NCBI GenBank assembly: GCA_022340865.1
Contig: JAJDNC010000143.1
Span: 29,497-93,496 of the forward strand
Direction of reading: 5' to 3'
DNA: 64,000 nucleotides
Source: Gemmatimonadota bacterium
GTDB lineage: Bacteria; Gemmatimonadota; Gemmatimonadetes; Longimicrobiales; Gaopeijiaceae
The number at the start of each line of letters is the position of its first letter. Position 1 is the first letter of the stretch. This document shows positions 9,586-21,613 of the stretch, one piece after another. The notes under the pieces are model-generated. The model was not told where the DNA came from, did not search any database, and saw only the letters and a list, made by a program, of their open reading frames with translations. The position numbers and the translations under genes were made by a program.

Positions 9586-10371
9586 CTACTCGCCGCCGGC
9601 CCGGGCCCGATGCCCCTCGAGGAAGCGTCGCACTCCCTCGCGGCACGCCTCGGTCATGCGGGCCTCGACGTTCACCTCGGCTCCCCGCTCGATGCCCTCA
9701 CCGAAGCTCAGGTCTCCCAGCTCGTACAGCAGACCCTTCGTCAGCGTCAGGGCCGTGGGGGGGCGGGTCGCCAGGTCGCGCAGGTAGCCGTCCACGTCCG
9801 ACGCGAACGTGGCGTCCGGAAAGACCTGGTTCACGATCCCCAGACGCCGGGCCTCTTCGGCGGAGATCCGATGTCCGCGCGTGACGAGCTCGAAGGCCCG
9901 GCCCTCCGTCACCTTCCTCCGGAGGATGGCCATGACCATGGCGGGCACGAAGCCCAGGTGGACCTCAGGGTACCCCAGCTCCGATGCTTCGTGGGCCAGG
10001 ACCAGATCGCAGGCCGTGGCCAGGCCGCAGCCCCCGGCGAGGGCCCGCCCGTGGATCACCGCCACCACCGGCTTGGGAAACGTACGCAGCCTGGAGAACA
10101 GGGCCCCCAGGGAGCGCGCGTCCTCCAGGTTCTCCTCGGGGCTCATGGCGGAGATGCGCTCCAGCTCGGCGAGGTCGCCGCCGGCGCAGAAGTCCTTCCC
10201 CGCCCCGCGGACGGCCACGACCCTCACCGTGTCGTCGGCCTCGGTGTCGCCCAGGGCGTCCTTGAGCGCGGCCACCAGATCCGCATTCAGGGCGTTGCGC
10301 TTCTCGGGACGGTTCAGCGTGAGTGTCGTCACGCCATCCCCGGTGTGACGCAGCAGGATCTCCTCGCTCAT
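9586..10371 (-). CDS. enoyl-CoA hydratase/isomerase (methylglutaconyl-CoA hydratase-like)
   Basis: MSEEILLRHTGDGVTTLTLNRPEKRNALNADL...KDFCAGGDLAELE...HGRALAGGCGLATACDLVLA. ORF start trimmed to the internal ATG at 10371. Confidence 0.92.
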   Translation of the reverse strand: MSEEILLRHTGDGVTTLTLNRPEKRNALNADLVAALKDALGDTEADDTVRVVAVRGAGKDFCAGGDLAELERISAMSPEENLEDARSLGALFSRLRTFPKPVVAVIHGRALAGGCGLATACDLVLAHEASELGYPEVHLGFVPAMVMAILRRKVTEGRAFELVTRGHRISAEEARRLGIVNQVFPDATFASDVDGYLRDLATRPPTALTLTKGLLYELGDLSFGEGIERGAEVNVEARMTEACREGVRRFLEGHRARAGGE

Positions 10372-10751
10372 GATTCCTCCGGCGTCCAGCCCTCCGGCAC
10401 CCTGCCCCACCCCGCCGTGCGCGCGGCGACGTCGTCGGGCACCTCGATCTCCATACGCAGCAGCGCGGCGCTGAGCACCTTGCCCTGCGCGTCGGTGCGC
10501 AGCGACACGGTACCGCCTCCGTCCAGCGCGCCGCGGAGAACGAAGTTGAGGGCGCACAGGTTCGGCAGCTCGTAACGCGTCACCGGGCCCGTGACCCACG
10601 TGCCGAAGTGCTCCTTCACACGCTCGGCGCTCACCTGCTCCACCAGAAGAGGATACAGCGTCTCGTCGTACGCCACGACCCCGATGTTCGCCGAGTCTCC
10701 CTTGTCCCCGGAGCGGGCGTGCGCCAGCTGCACCAACCGCACGCGCGTCAT
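10368..10751 (-). CDS. AtuA C-terminal-domain-like protein
   Basis: MTRVRLVQLAHARSGDKGDSANIGVVAYD...VSAERVKEHFGTWVTGPVTRYELPNLCALNFVLRGALDGGG is the AtuA C-terminal signature; overlaps both neighbours by 4 nt. Confidence 0.82.
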   Translation of the reverse strand: MTRVRLVQLAHARSGDKGDSANIGVVAYDETLYPLLVEQVSAERVKEHFGTWVTGPVTRYELPNLCALNFVLRGALDGGGTVSLRTDAQGKVLSAALLRMEIEVPDDVAARTAGWGRVPEGWTPEES

Positions 10752-12127
10752 ACCAGCCTCACCTCCACGCGGACGTGGGGGTCCACCGCCTTCTTGGGGA
10801 TGAGCGCCGGCCAGTACGCCATGATCTCCTGCACGCGGGCCCGGCCTCCCGCGTACCCGGTGACCGACGGCGGTCCCGTGAGGACCAGCGGAGCCATCTC
10901 CCGGGAGAAGCGCTCCACCGACGCCCGGTGGGTGGAGCGGACCGCCACCCGGAGCTGCACCTCCGGGGCATCCGTCGGCGGGTCGCCGGCGAGGGGGCCG
11001 TGGCCGGCGTTCCACCCCACCAGCTCGGTGTGCACGGCATCCAACCGCAGGCCCAGGCGATCGAATCGCCGCCGGAGCACCACGTCCGCCGCCCTGGCCT
11101 TCTGGAGAGCGTCGGGCCAGGTGTAGAGCAGCGTGCCCGCGGCCGTCCAGCCGGCGGCGTAGGCCACCGACACCTTGTAGGAGTCCGTGGGCGGGGCTCC
11201 GCGGATGCCCTCCAGGCGGACGCGGTCCCCGCCCTGGTCGGTGAGGCGGATGGTGGTGAAGTCGGCCACCACGTCCGGGGTGATCACCCGTCGGGGATCT
11301 CCGATCTCGTACACGATCTGCTCACTCACCGAGGCGCGATCCACCCGCCCCCCGGAGCCCGGGTGCTTGGTCACGGTGAACGCGCCGGACGGCTCCACCT
11401 CCACCACCGGGAAGCCGGCGATGTCCAGGCGGGGGATGCTCCACCACTCCGCCATGCAGTTGCCCCCGGTGGACTGGGCACCGCACTCCACCACGTGACC
11501 GGCCAGGACGGCCGCCGCCATGCGGTCGTGGTCGTCCATGGCCCAGTCGTGCTCGTGGATGAGGGGCGCCGCCGCCAGCGCCGGATCCGCGACCCTCCCC
11601 GTCACCACCACGTCGGCGCCCTGGCGGAGGGCCTCCACCACCGGACCGGCCCCCAGATAGGCGTTGGCGCTGCGCACGCGATCCACGATGGACGACAGGG
11701 GAGCGCCGGTCTCCAGGTGCGCCATGTCGTGGCCGGCATCCAGAAGCTCCTCCAGGTGCGGGATCAGGTCGTCGCCCCTCACCAGCCCGATGCGGGCCTT
11801 GCCGGCGACGCCCACCTCCCGTCCCACGTCCTCCAGGGCGTCGGCGCAGCCCCGGGGGTTGATCCCGCCCGCGTTGGCGATCACGCGGACGGAGCGCTCC
11901 ACGCACGTCGGCCAGATGCGCTCCATGAGCGTGACGAAGTCGCGCGCATATCCAGCGGACGGATCCCTGTTGCGCAGCTTGCGCAGGATGGACATGGTGA
12001 CTTCGGCCAGATAGTCCAGCATCAGGTAGTCCAGGGGACCGCCCTCCACCATGCGCACCGGGGCATCCAGGTCGTCGCCCCAAAAGCCCTGGCCGCCACC
12101 CAGGCGCACGACGTCCCGCTCAGCCAT
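10748..12127 (-). CDS. acyclic terpene utilization AtuA family protein (DUF1446)
   Basis: GGQGFWGDD...LDYLMLDYLAEVTMSIL...VIANAGGINPRGCA...ANAYLGAGPVVEALRQGADVVVTGRVADPAL is typical of DUF1446/AtuA. Confidence 0.9.
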   Translation of the reverse strand: MAERDVVRLGGGQGFWGDDLDAPVRMVEGGPLDYLMLDYLAEVTMSILRKLRNRDPSAGYARDFVTLMERIWPTCVERSVRVIANAGGINPRGCADALEDVGREVGVAGKARIGLVRGDDLIPHLEELLDAGHDMAHLETGAPLSSIVDRVRSANAYLGAGPVVEALRQGADVVVTGRVADPALAAAPLIHEHDWAMDDHDRMAAAVLAGHVVECGAQSTGGNCMAEWWSIPRLDIAGFPVVEVEPSGAFTVTKHPGSGGRVDRASVSEQIVYEIGDPRRVITPDVVADFTTIRLTDQGGDRVRLEGIRGAPPTDSYKVSVAYAAGWTAAGTLLYTWPDALQKARAADVVLRRRFDRLGLRLDAVHTELVGWNAGHGPLAGDPPTDAPEVQLRVAVRSTHRASVERFSREMAPLVLTGPPSVTGYAGGRARVQEIMAYWPALIPKKAVDPHVRVEVRLV

Positions 12128-12148
12128 TCCGGCGCCCCGGCCGTCGCC

Positions 12149-13816
12149 TCACCACGTGCCTTCGGGCAGATGGAACGCCCCTACGTGCGGGCCCGGATTG
12201 TGTCGGGCGGCGCGCAGCAGCAGGCCGAGAGCGGGACGTACCTCCTCGGGGAGGACGACCTCGTCGACGAAGCCCCGGGCTCCCGCGAAGCGCGCGTCGA
12301 GCTGCCGGTCGTACTCCGCCCGCACCTCGTCCATGCGCGTGCTCAGGTCCTCGTCGGGCACCTTCCCCTCCGCCCGCAGGCGGTCGAGCTGGGCGCTGAA
12401 CAGGGCCATCACCGCGCTCTCTCCCTCCATCACCCCCATCCGCCCCGTGGGCAGCGACAGGATGAAGTCGGGGTCGAAACCCTGGCCCGCCATGGCGTAG
12501 TAGCCCGCGCCCGACGCGTGGTTCAGCGTGAGCACCAGCTTGGGGACGGTGGCCGTGGCCATGGCCTCCACGAACTCGGCGCCGGCGCGGATGATGGCGG
12601 AGTGCTCCGCCTCGGGTCCCACCATGAACCCGGACACGTCCTGCACGAAGAGCAGCGGCGTCCGATGGCGATTCATGGTCTCGATGAAGTACGCCACCTT
12701 GCGCGCGCTCTCGGAGTACACGATGCCGCCGAAGCGCGGGGGCCCGCCTCCGGGGTTCTTGATGAGCCCCCGCGCATTGGCGATGACGCCCACGCCGATC
12801 CCCTCCACGTAGCCCGTCCCACAGATCATCTCCCGGGCATGCTCCGGCTGGAACTCGTCGAGGCCTTCGCCGTCGAGGATCGCCTCCAGTACCGCGTGGG
12901 AGTCGTACGGCTGCCTGTGATCGTCGGGCATCAGGTCGTACAGCTCGAAGGCGCTGCGCCTGGGCGGCGTCACCTCCTTCCCGTCCCCGCGCTCCCGGGG
13001 CGGGGGTAGCTCGGCCATGAGCTGCCGAAGTCGCACCAGGCACGCTTCGTCGTCCTCTACCAGATAGTGGGCGACCCCGCTCACCTCGGTATGCACGCGG
13101 GCACCCCCCAGCTCCTCGGCCTCCACGCTCTGTCCGGTGGCGCCCTTCACCAGGTTGGGACCGCCCAGGCCCATGAACGACGTGCCTTCCACCATGAGGA
13201 TCACGTCGGAGAGCGCGGGCAGGTAGGCGCCGCCGGCGATGCAGGGGCCCATCACCGCGGCGAGCTGGGGAATGCGCAGGTAACGCCGCATCACCGAGTT
13301 GTAGTAGAAGAGCCGAGCCGCGCCGTACTGGCCGGGAAACACACCTCCCTGGTAGGGAAGGTTCACTCCCGCCGAGTCCACCAGGTAGACGATGGGGATC
13401 CGGCAGCGCATGGCGATCTCCTGGGCCCGGAGCATCTTCTTGATGGTCTCCGGCCACCAGGAGCCCGCCTTCACGGTGGCATCGTTGGCCACCACCACCG
13501 CCTCGCGGCCCTCGATGACCCCGACGCCCGTCACCACGCCGGCTCCGGGCGCCTCGCCGCCGTACAGGTCGTGGGCCACCAGCAGGCCGACCTCCACCCA
13601 AGGCGCACCCTCGTCGACGAGGCGTTCCACGCGCTCCCTGGCGGTGAGCTTCCCCTGTCCGTGCTGGCGCTCGATGCGCTCCTTCCCGCCACCTGCGCGC
13701 AGGCGGTCCCGGAGCTCGACGAGCTCCCCGGAAAGCTCGGCCAGACGGCCGCGGAGCGTAGTCACGTAGGGCGCCGAGGCGGCCTCAGACGGGCTCGTGC
13801 TGAGCGAACCAGTCAC
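12149..13816 (-). CDS. acyl-CoA carboxylase carboxyltransferase subunit (methylcrotonyl/geranyl-CoA carboxylase beta-like)
   Basis: [72 protein letters not shown], ending [10 protein letters not shown]. Alternative GTG start near 13765. Confidence 0.93.
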   Translation of the reverse strand: MTGSLSTSPSEAASAPYVTTLRGRLAELSGELVELRDRLRAGGGKERIERQHGQGKLTARERVERLVDEGAPWVEVGLLVAHDLYGGEAPGAGVVTGVGVIEGREAVVVANDATVKAGSWWPETIKKMLRAQEIAMRCRIPIVYLVDSAGVNLPYQGGVFPGQYGAARLFYYNSVMRRYLRIPQLAAVMGPCIAGGAYLPALSDVILMVEGTSFMGLGGPNLVKGATGQSVEAEELGGARVHTEVSGVAHYLVEDDEACLVRLRQLMAELPPPRERGDGKEVTPPRRSAFELYDLMPDDHRQPYDSHAVLEAILDGEGLDEFQPEHAREMICGTGYVEGIGVGVIANARGLIKNPGGGPPRFGGIVYSESARKVAYFIETMNRHRTPLLFVQDVSGFMVGPEAEHSAIIRAGAEFVEAMATATVPKLVLTLNHASGAGYYAMAGQGFDPDFILSLPTGRMGVMEGESAVMALFSAQLDRLRAEGKVPDEDLSTRMDEVRAEYDRQLDARFAGARGFVDEVVLPEEVRPALGLLLRAARHNPGPHVGAFHLPEGTW

Positions 13817-14198
13817 GGACGTAGGCGATGGCGTCCTCCGTGGACGTGCCGGGTCCGAAGAGCCGTCCGATCCCCTGGCCCTCCAGGACGGCGGCGTCCT
13901 CCTCGGGGATGATCCCCCCCCCGGTGAGGAGCACGTGGTCGGCGCCCGCCTCGTCGAGAAGGGCCTTCACCCTGGGAAAGAGCGTCATGTGCGCACCGGA
14001 GAGGATCGACATGGCCACCACGTCCACGTCCTCCTGCACCGCCGCATTGACGATCATCTCCGGCGTCTGGTGGAGGCCGGTGTAGATGACCTCGAAGCCG
14101 GCATCGCGGAACGCGGCGGCAATGACCTTCGCGCCCCGGTCGTGTCCGTCCAGGCCGGGCTTGGCGACCAGCACGCGTATCTTTCGGTTCTCGGACAT
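13785..14198 (-). CDS. cobalamin B12-binding subunit of methylmalonyl-CoA-type mutase (stand-alone C-terminal domain)
   Basis: [40 protein letters not shown]: canonical DxHxxG B12-binding domain. Confidence 0.96.
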   Translation of the reverse strand: MSENRKIRVLVAKPGLDGHDRGAKVIAAAFRDAGFEVIYTGLHQTPEMIVNAAVQEDVDVVAMSILSGAHMTLFPRVKALLDEAGADHVLLTGGGIIPEEDAAVLEGQGIGRLFGPGTSTEDAIAYVRDWFAQHEPV

Positions 14199-14234
14199 GC
14201 ATCCGCTCCGTCTCAGTCGAGTGGGCTCGGAAAT

Positions 14235-14933
14235 CTACCCTCGCGATGCCCTCAGTTCGAGCCATGCCCCGAGGTCGGCCAGTCCTTCCACGGTGGGCGC
14301 CCGATCGACGTGGAGGCCGAGGGGATCGAGAAGCACGGCTTCCATCCCCGCTCGGGTGGCCCCGAGGTAGTCGACGGGGTAGAGGTCCCCGACGTACAGG
14401 CACGCTCCCGGATCCAGCTCCATCCGCCGGCACGCTTCGAGGAAGATCCCCGCATCGGGCTTCTCCACGCCCACCAATTCCGAGTCCAGCACGACCTCGA
14501 AGCAGTCGCGGAGCCCCACATCACGGAGCACTCCCTCGACACGGCCGTCGGCGTTGGACACCACGGCCAGACGATACCCGGCGTCCAGGAGACCCTGGAG
14601 CGCCTCGCGGGTCCCGGGCTCGATCCAGGTCCATAGATGGCGCTCGGTGTGCGCTTCCCTGAGTCGGCGCCCCAGGTCGGGGAGGGCCCCCTCGTCGGCT
14701 CCGCCCTCTCGGAGCACACCCTGGAAGTACTCGCCCCACAGCTCGGGCTCGGTGCCCCTGTGCCCCTCGGCGATCCTCTGCTGGAACCGACGCCGTGCGG
14801 CCAGCTCCGCGCGGCGGACCCGTGCCAGGTCTGTGGTCACGCCTCCCTCGGTGAGGATGCCCAGCACCCGGCGGGGATCCACGTAGACGAGGGTGTTTCC
14901 CGCATCGAAGACCACGGCCTGCAACGCACGCAC
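14235..14933 (-). CDS. HAD family hydrolase
   Basis: VVFDAGNTLVYVD motif I, AVVSNADGRVEGVL, YVGDLYPVDYLGATRAGM. Confidence 0.9.
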   Translation of the reverse strand: MRALQAVVFDAGNTLVYVDPRRVLGILTEGGVTTDLARVRRAELAARRRFQQRIAEGHRGTEPELWGEYFQGVLREGGADEGALPDLGRRLREAHTERHLWTWIEPGTREALQGLLDAGYRLAVVSNADGRVEGVLRDVGLRDCFEVVLDSELVGVEKPDAGIFLEACRRMELDPGACLYVGDLYPVDYLGATRAGMEAVLLDPLGLHVDRAPTVEGLADLGAWLELRASRG

Positions 14934-15049
14934 GAATCTACGCCTCCCCCACCACGGGCCGGGGCAGGACCGGACACGTCCCCATCGGCCGTCGGGACCG
15001 GCGGGTCGTCATCGGAGGCTCACGCGGCGCTTCCGGAAGCCGGGGCAGG

Positions 15050-16774
<1,725 letters not shown>

Positions 16775-16912
16775 GCAATGGCTCCTGTCCCACGAATGCG
16801 CCCGCCCGAGGTCTCCCACGTCCACCCCTGCGCACGGGGCGTTGCGCCGGCGGAAAGGGCAGGCCGTTCGCTACCCCTCACGCCGAAAGATGTCCCTGGC
16901 GCGGGAAGAGGG

Positions 16913-17986
16913 TCAACGCGCCTCGGGGTCCAGGAGGTCGGCCAGCACCTCCCGCGCCACCGAGTACGGCGTCTCAGCGCCCTGGACGATGGCGTCGAGT
17001 CCATGCTCCAGGCGCCCGCCCGAGGCCGCCGTGTGCCGGGCCAGACGACGGAGCTCCCGGTCCACCACGTTCTGGACGCGGACGCGCGCCCGGGCCCTCC
17101 GGCGGAGGCCCAGCTCCCCGCTCTTCGTCAGCCACTCCCGGTGGCGGTCCACCGCCTCCAGCACCTCCGGGAGACCGTCGCCGCTCTGGGCGACGGTGCG
17201 CAGGACCGGGATCTCCCAACCCTGCGGCTCGGCCCGGGCCGGTCTCTCCTTCACGGCGCGCGCGGACCCGGCGCCCCCCAGCCGGCTCAGGTCCACGCCG
17301 TGGTGGGCGGGAACGTCCCTGAGCGCGCTCCCCGCGCGCAGATGGATGGCCTGGCGGATCTCCTTGACCAGGCGGTCGGCCCCCGGGCGGTCGGCCTTGT
17401 TCACCACGAAGACGTCGGCGATCTCCATGAGCCCGGCCTTCATGGCCTGGATCGCATCTCCCGACTCCGGAACCAGCACCACCACAACGGTGTCCGCGGC
17501 GGCGGTGATCTCCAGCTCCGTCTGGCCCACGCCCACCGACTCGACGAGGACGCGGGCGAAGCCGAAGGCGTCCATGAGGTCCATGACCTCCTTGGTCGTG
17601 GTGGCCAGCCCACCCAGAGAGCCCCGGGTGGCCATGGAGCGGATGAAGATCCCGGCGTCGGTGGTCAGCTCGTTCATCCGGATGCGATCACCCAGGAGCG
17701 CGCCGCCGGAGAAGGGCGACGTCGGATCGACGGCGACGACCCCCACGTCCTCTCCCCGGGCGCGGTAGGCGGTGGCCAGCGTGGCCACGATGCTTGACTT
17801 GCCGGCTCCCGGAGGACCGGTGAAGCCCACCCTCGCCGTGCGTGGGCCCACCTTGAGGACCTCGTGCATGAAGTCCTGGAAGCCCTCGCGCTCGTCCTCG
17901 ACGAGGGAGATGGCCCGTGCCAGGGCCGTCGTCGTTCCGGCGTGGAACCGGTCGAGAAGAGCCTGGAGAGATGCGCTCAGCGCCAT
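16913..17986 (-). CDS. meaB: methylmalonyl-CoA mutase-associated GTPase MeaB
   Basis: GFTGPPGAGKSSIVATLA, VVAVDPTSPFSGGALLGDRIRM, VESVGVGQTELE, VVNKADRPGAD. Start trimmed to MALSASLQ. Confidence 0.95.
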   Translation of the reverse strand: MALSASLQALLDRFHAGTTTALARAISLVEDEREGFQDFMHEVLKVGPRTARVGFTGPPGAGKSSIVATLATAYRARGEDVGVVAVDPTSPFSGGALLGDRIRMNELTTDAGIFIRSMATRGSLGGLATTTKEVMDLMDAFGFARVLVESVGVGQTELEITAAADTVVVVLVPESGDAIQAMKAGLMEIADVFVVNKADRPGADRLVKEIRQAIHLRAGSALRDVPAHHGVDLSRLGGAGSARAVKERPARAEPQGWEIPVLRTVAQSGDGLPEVLEAVDRHREWLTKSGELGLRRRARARVRVQNVVDRELRRLARHTAASGGRLEHGLDAIVQGAETPYSVAREVLADLLDPEAR

Positions 17987-19638
17987 TCGTCGGGCCGGAT
18001 TCCGCGCGCGTGGCGCAAGGGGTTCTCGAGGAGGTGCGTGGGCAGGAGGAGGATCACCACGTACATGACCAGCGACGCGATGAGGCCCACCGCCAACAGC
18101 CACCAGTTGCGCACGGCGACGAAGAGGATGGAGGTGATGACGGCCGTGCCGGTGGCGAAGAAGGCCAGGAGGAGCCTGCGCGCCTGCAGGTGGAGGAAGC
18201 GCTCCTGGGTCTGGATGTCCCGCGGGTGGATGCGCACGCGGAGCTCCTCCCGCTCCGCCCGGGTGACGAGGTCCCGCACCGAGCGCAGCGTGGTCTGGGT
18301 CTCCTCAATGACGCCGCGCGCGATCTGGGCGGGCTGCTGCCCGGTGGTCCTCACCAGCTCGGTCTGGTTGCGGCGCACCACGCCTCGGATGAAGGCCAGG
18401 CCGTCGAAGCCCTGGTCGTAGTGGAACGCCAGCCCCTCGATGAGGGCCGCGGTGCGCAGGAAGTACACGAGCTCCTGGGGAAGCATCAGGGGCCAGGTGT
18501 AGAACGTGTCGAACACCTCTCCGATGAGCTCCTCGATGATGCGCTGCCGGTTCGTGGTCTTGGCCTTCTCCACGATCCGCAGGATCTCTGTGGCAGCCTC
18601 GCGGATCTCACCACGGGACACCTCGGGACTGATCATCCCCAGGTGGTACATCCCGTTGATCACGCCATCGATGTCTTCTCGTCCCAGCGCCAGCGCCACG
18701 CCCAGGATCGACTCCCGGGTCCATTTGGGGACCTCCAGAACCGCCCCCCAGTCCAGAACCACCAGGGTGCCGTCGTCCTGCACGAGGAGGTTTCCGGGAT
18801 GCGGGTCCGCGTGCATGAAGCCGTCCACCATGAGCATGCGCATGTACAGGAAGGTGAGGGTCTCCATGACCTGCTTGAACGACAGGGTCCCGTTGCTGAA
18901 CAGCTCGTGGAGCCGGTCGATCTTCGTGCCCGGGCAGTGCTCCATCACCAGGACCCGCCGACGCGTGAAACGGGGCAGCACCACCGGTGCCCGAACCTTG
19001 CGCTCCTTGCGGAAGAAGCGCTGGAAGCGCTCGATGTTCTCCGCCTCCCGGCGAAAGTCCATCTCCGCCTTGACCTGCACGCTGAACTCCCGCACGACGT
19101 TGGTGACGGCACGCACGTGGTGGTTGGGGAAGATGATGTTCAGCCAGAACAGGATCCGGAACGAGATGTCCAGGTCCAGAGCGATGGCCCGCTCGACCCC
19201 CGGGCGCAGCACCTTCACCACCACGTCCCGCCCCTCCACCCGCGCCCTGTGGACCTGGCCCAGGCTCGCGGCGGCCACGGGCTCCTCCTGGAAGTCCCGC
19301 AAGAGCTCCTCGGCAGACGTTTCCAACTCCTCCCGCATCACCTGGATGATGTCCTGGGCGCGGTCCGCCGGAACGTGGTCCTGGAGCTTGCTGATCTCGG
19401 AGAGGTACGGCTCCGGGAGGATGTCCGCCCTGGAGCTGAAGAGCTGGGCGAGCTTGACGAACGTGGGGCCGAGCCGCGCCAGGCGGGCGGTGAGCCTCTG
19501 CGCTCGCCGCCTGTGCGCCTCCTCCGTGCGCCGGCGGGGAGCCCCGAAGAGGATCCACCGCCTGCGGTCGCGCAGGAACGCCAACAGGAAGGGGCTGAGG
19601 CCCAGAACCACCGAGAACCCGCGGAAGATGCGCTTCAC
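17977..19638 (-). CDS. ABC1/UbiB/AarF family atypical kinase
   Basis: LGPTFVKLAQLFSSRADILP, AAASLGQVHRARV, FMHADPHPGNLLVQDDGTLVVLDWG; two C-terminal TM helices. Probable GTG start at 19638. Confidence 0.9.
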   Translation of the reverse strand: MKRIFRGFSVVLGLSPFLLAFLRDRRRWILFGAPRRRTEEAHRRRAQRLTARLARLGPTFVKLAQLFSSRADILPEPYLSEISKLQDHVPADRAQDIIQVMREELETSAEELLRDFQEEPVAAASLGQVHRARVEGRDVVVKVLRPGVERAIALDLDISFRILFWLNIIFPNHHVRAVTNVVREFSVQVKAEMDFRREAENIERFQRFFRKERKVRAPVVLPRFTRRRVLVMEHCPGTKIDRLHELFSNGTLSFKQVMETLTFLYMRMLMVDGFMHADPHPGNLLVQDDGTLVVLDWGAVLEVPKWTRESILGVALALGREDIDGVINGMYHLGMISPEVSRGEIREAATEILRIVEKAKTTNRQRIIEELIGEVFDTFYTWPLMLPQELVYFLRTAALIEGLAFHYDQGFDGLAFIRGVVRRNQTELVRTTGQQPAQIARGVIEETQTTLRSVRDLVTRAEREELRVRIHPRDIQTQERFLHLQARRLLLAFFATGTAVITSILFVAVRNWWLLAVGLIASLVMYVVILLLPTHLLENPLRHARGIRPDEWR

Positions 19639-19639
19639 G

Positions 19640-20998
19640 TTATGACAGGATGGCGGACGCCAGACCGAGGAGAAGGAAGAACCCACACATGTCCGTGAAC
19701 GTGGTGACGAACACCGACGACGCCACCGCCGGGTCGATGCCCAGGCGGTCCAGCACCATGGGTACGACGGAACCGGCGAAGCCCGCCACCACCAGGTTCC
19801 CCCACATGGCGAGCATGACCACCAGGCCGAACTTCACGCTCTCGTCCATCGCCAGCGCCGCCAGGGCGGTGACGACACCGAGGATCACGCCGTTCACCAG
19901 GCCGACGCCCACCTCCCGGAAGACCAGGATCAGGCCGGCTCTGCCGCCCAGGTCTTCCTTGAGGGCGAGGCTGCGCACGGCCACGGCGAGGGCTTGCGTG
20001 CCGGCGTTGCCGCCCATCCCCGCGACGATGGGCATGGCCACGGCCAGGGCCACCATGCGGTCCACGGTTCCCTGGAAGATCCACACCACTGAGGCGGCGA
20101 GGAACGCCGTGAGCAGGTTCACGAAGAGCCACCGGAGGCGGGCCCACACCGTCTCGCTCCAGGTGCTGCGCAAGGCCTCCGGATCGGTCACGCCGGCCAG
20201 GCGCAGGATGTCCTCGGTGTGCTCCGCCTCCATCACGTCGATGACATCGTCGAAAGTGATGCGACCCAACAGCACCCCGAACTCGTTCACGACCGGGATC
20301 GAGGCCAGGTTGTACCTGGAGATGAGGCGGCCGACCTCCTCCTGGTCCATGTCCGGCAGCACCGTGGCCACGGGAGGCTCCACGAGACCGGTGACCCCGC
20401 TGCCGGGATCAGCGGTGACGAGGTGGTCCAGGCGCATGGTTCCCAGAAGCCGGTCTCGGTCGTCCACGACGAACACCGAGTAGAAGTCCTCGACCTCACG
20501 CCCGAGGACGCGCACACGATCGAGGGCCTGCCCGGCCGTGAGCGTGACCGCCACCGAGACGAGCTCGGTGGTCATCAGGCCACCGGCGGTCTCCTCGTCG
20601 TAACGAAGGAGGCCGCGGATGTCGCCCGCATCCTCCAGGGGGAGCGCCTCCAGCAGGCGCCGTCGCTCCTCGGGCTCCAGCTCCGCAACCAGGTCCGCGG
20701 CATCGTCGTCGGGGAGCTCGGACAGGAGCTCGGCTCCCCTGGCCGGCTCCAGGGCCGCCAGCAGCTCGGCCCGCTCGTCGCCCTCCTCCATCTCGGCGAG
20801 GGTCTCCGAGGCCAGGTCGGCCGGGAGAGCCGAAAGGAGCATCACCTGGTGCTCGTCCTCCAGCGACTCCACCACGTCCGCCAGGTCCGACGGGTGCATC
20901 TCGGCCACCGCCTCCTGGAGGGCATCCGTGTCTCCGGCCGCCGCGAGGCGTGCGAGGCGCTCCTGAACCTCGTCGTTCTCGTGCTCGGGCGTGCTCAT
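19640..20998 (-). CDS. mgtE: magnesium transporter MgtE
   Basis: MgtE N domain, CBS pair (IPVVNEFGVLLGRITFDDVIDVMEAEHTEDILRLAG), TM domain with PIVAGMGGNAGTQALAVAVR. Confidence 0.96.
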   Translation of the reverse strand: MSTPEHENDEVQERLARLAAAGDTDALQEAVAEMHPSDLADVVESLEDEHQVMLLSALPADLASETLAEMEEGDERAELLAALEPARGAELLSELPDDDAADLVAELEPEERRRLLEALPLEDAGDIRGLLRYDEETAGGLMTTELVSVAVTLTAGQALDRVRVLGREVEDFYSVFVVDDRDRLLGTMRLDHLVTADPGSGVTGLVEPPVATVLPDMDQEEVGRLISRYNLASIPVVNEFGVLLGRITFDDVIDVMEAEHTEDILRLAGVTDPEALRSTWSETVWARLRWLFVNLLTAFLAASVVWIFQGTVDRMVALAVAMPIVAGMGGNAGTQALAVAVRSLALKEDLGGRAGLILVFREVGVGLVNGVILGVVTALAALAMDESVKFGLVVMLAMWGNLVVAGFAGSVVPMVLDRLGIDPAVASSVFVTTFTDMCGFFLLLGLASAILS

Positions 20999-21151
20999 GG
21001 GACGATGGCTTTCGCGGGGTGCGGAAGGCAGCCGCTGCGCGGCCGGGGACGCAGCGCGACGACGTCGGATGCGACAGAGGGGAAGATCCTCAGCGGGCGC
21101 GCGGGTGGCAAGGCGCGGCCGTACCCCGCACGTCGACGCGACGCGGGCGCG

Positions 21152-21613
21152 TCAGCGCGTGTCCCTGTCGGAAAGCAGCGCGCGGACCAGCTCTTCCTGC
21201 CGGACGAACATCGGGCTGCGCACGCGCTCCTCGCCCTCCGGGTGGTCGTAGCCGAGGACGTGGAGGGTCCCGTGCACCGCCAGCCGGACCAGCTCCTCCT
21301 CCAGGGTCACCCCGTATTCCCGGGCCTGCCGCACCGCCTGAGCGGCACCCACGTAGACGTCCCCTATCGGCGAAGACCCGTCACCCAGGGAGAACGCGAT
21401 GACGTCGGTGGGTCCCTCCCGGTGCAGGTACCTTCGGTTGAGGTCGGCGATGGCGTCGTCGTCCAGGAGCGTGAGCGAGACTTCGCCGGCGCCGCGCCCC
21501 TCGGCCGTCCAGGTGTGACGCACGGCGGCCTCGAGCAGGTGCGCGAGGGAGGCGTCGACGCCCTCGACCCCCACTGTGCTCACCTGTACCTCCAGCGCGT
21601 CCCCTGGCCTCAC
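21152..21613 (-). CDS. ybeY: endoribonuclease YbeY (rRNA maturation factor)
   Basis: PTDVIAFSL and HGTLHVLGYDHPEGEE; GTG start overlaps the pgpH stop. Confidence 0.93.
   Translation of the reverse strand: MRPGDALEVQVSTVGVEGVDASLAHLLEAAVRHTWTAEGRGAGEVSLTLLDDDAIADLNRRYLHREGPTDVIAFSLGDGSSPIGDVYVGAAQAVRQAREYGVTLEEELVRLAVHGTLHVLGYDHPEGEERVRSPMFVRQEELVRALLSDRDTR

Noticed and set aside
10775-13009. 744-aa + strand ORF opposite atuA/carboxyltransferase
   Set aside because: Antisense shadow ORF in high-GC DNA; His/Arg/Gly-rich with no family signature, while the minus strand has clear homologous proteins.
17917-19698. 593-aa + strand ORF opposite the ABC1 kinase gene
   Set aside because: Antisense shadow; no recognisable domain.
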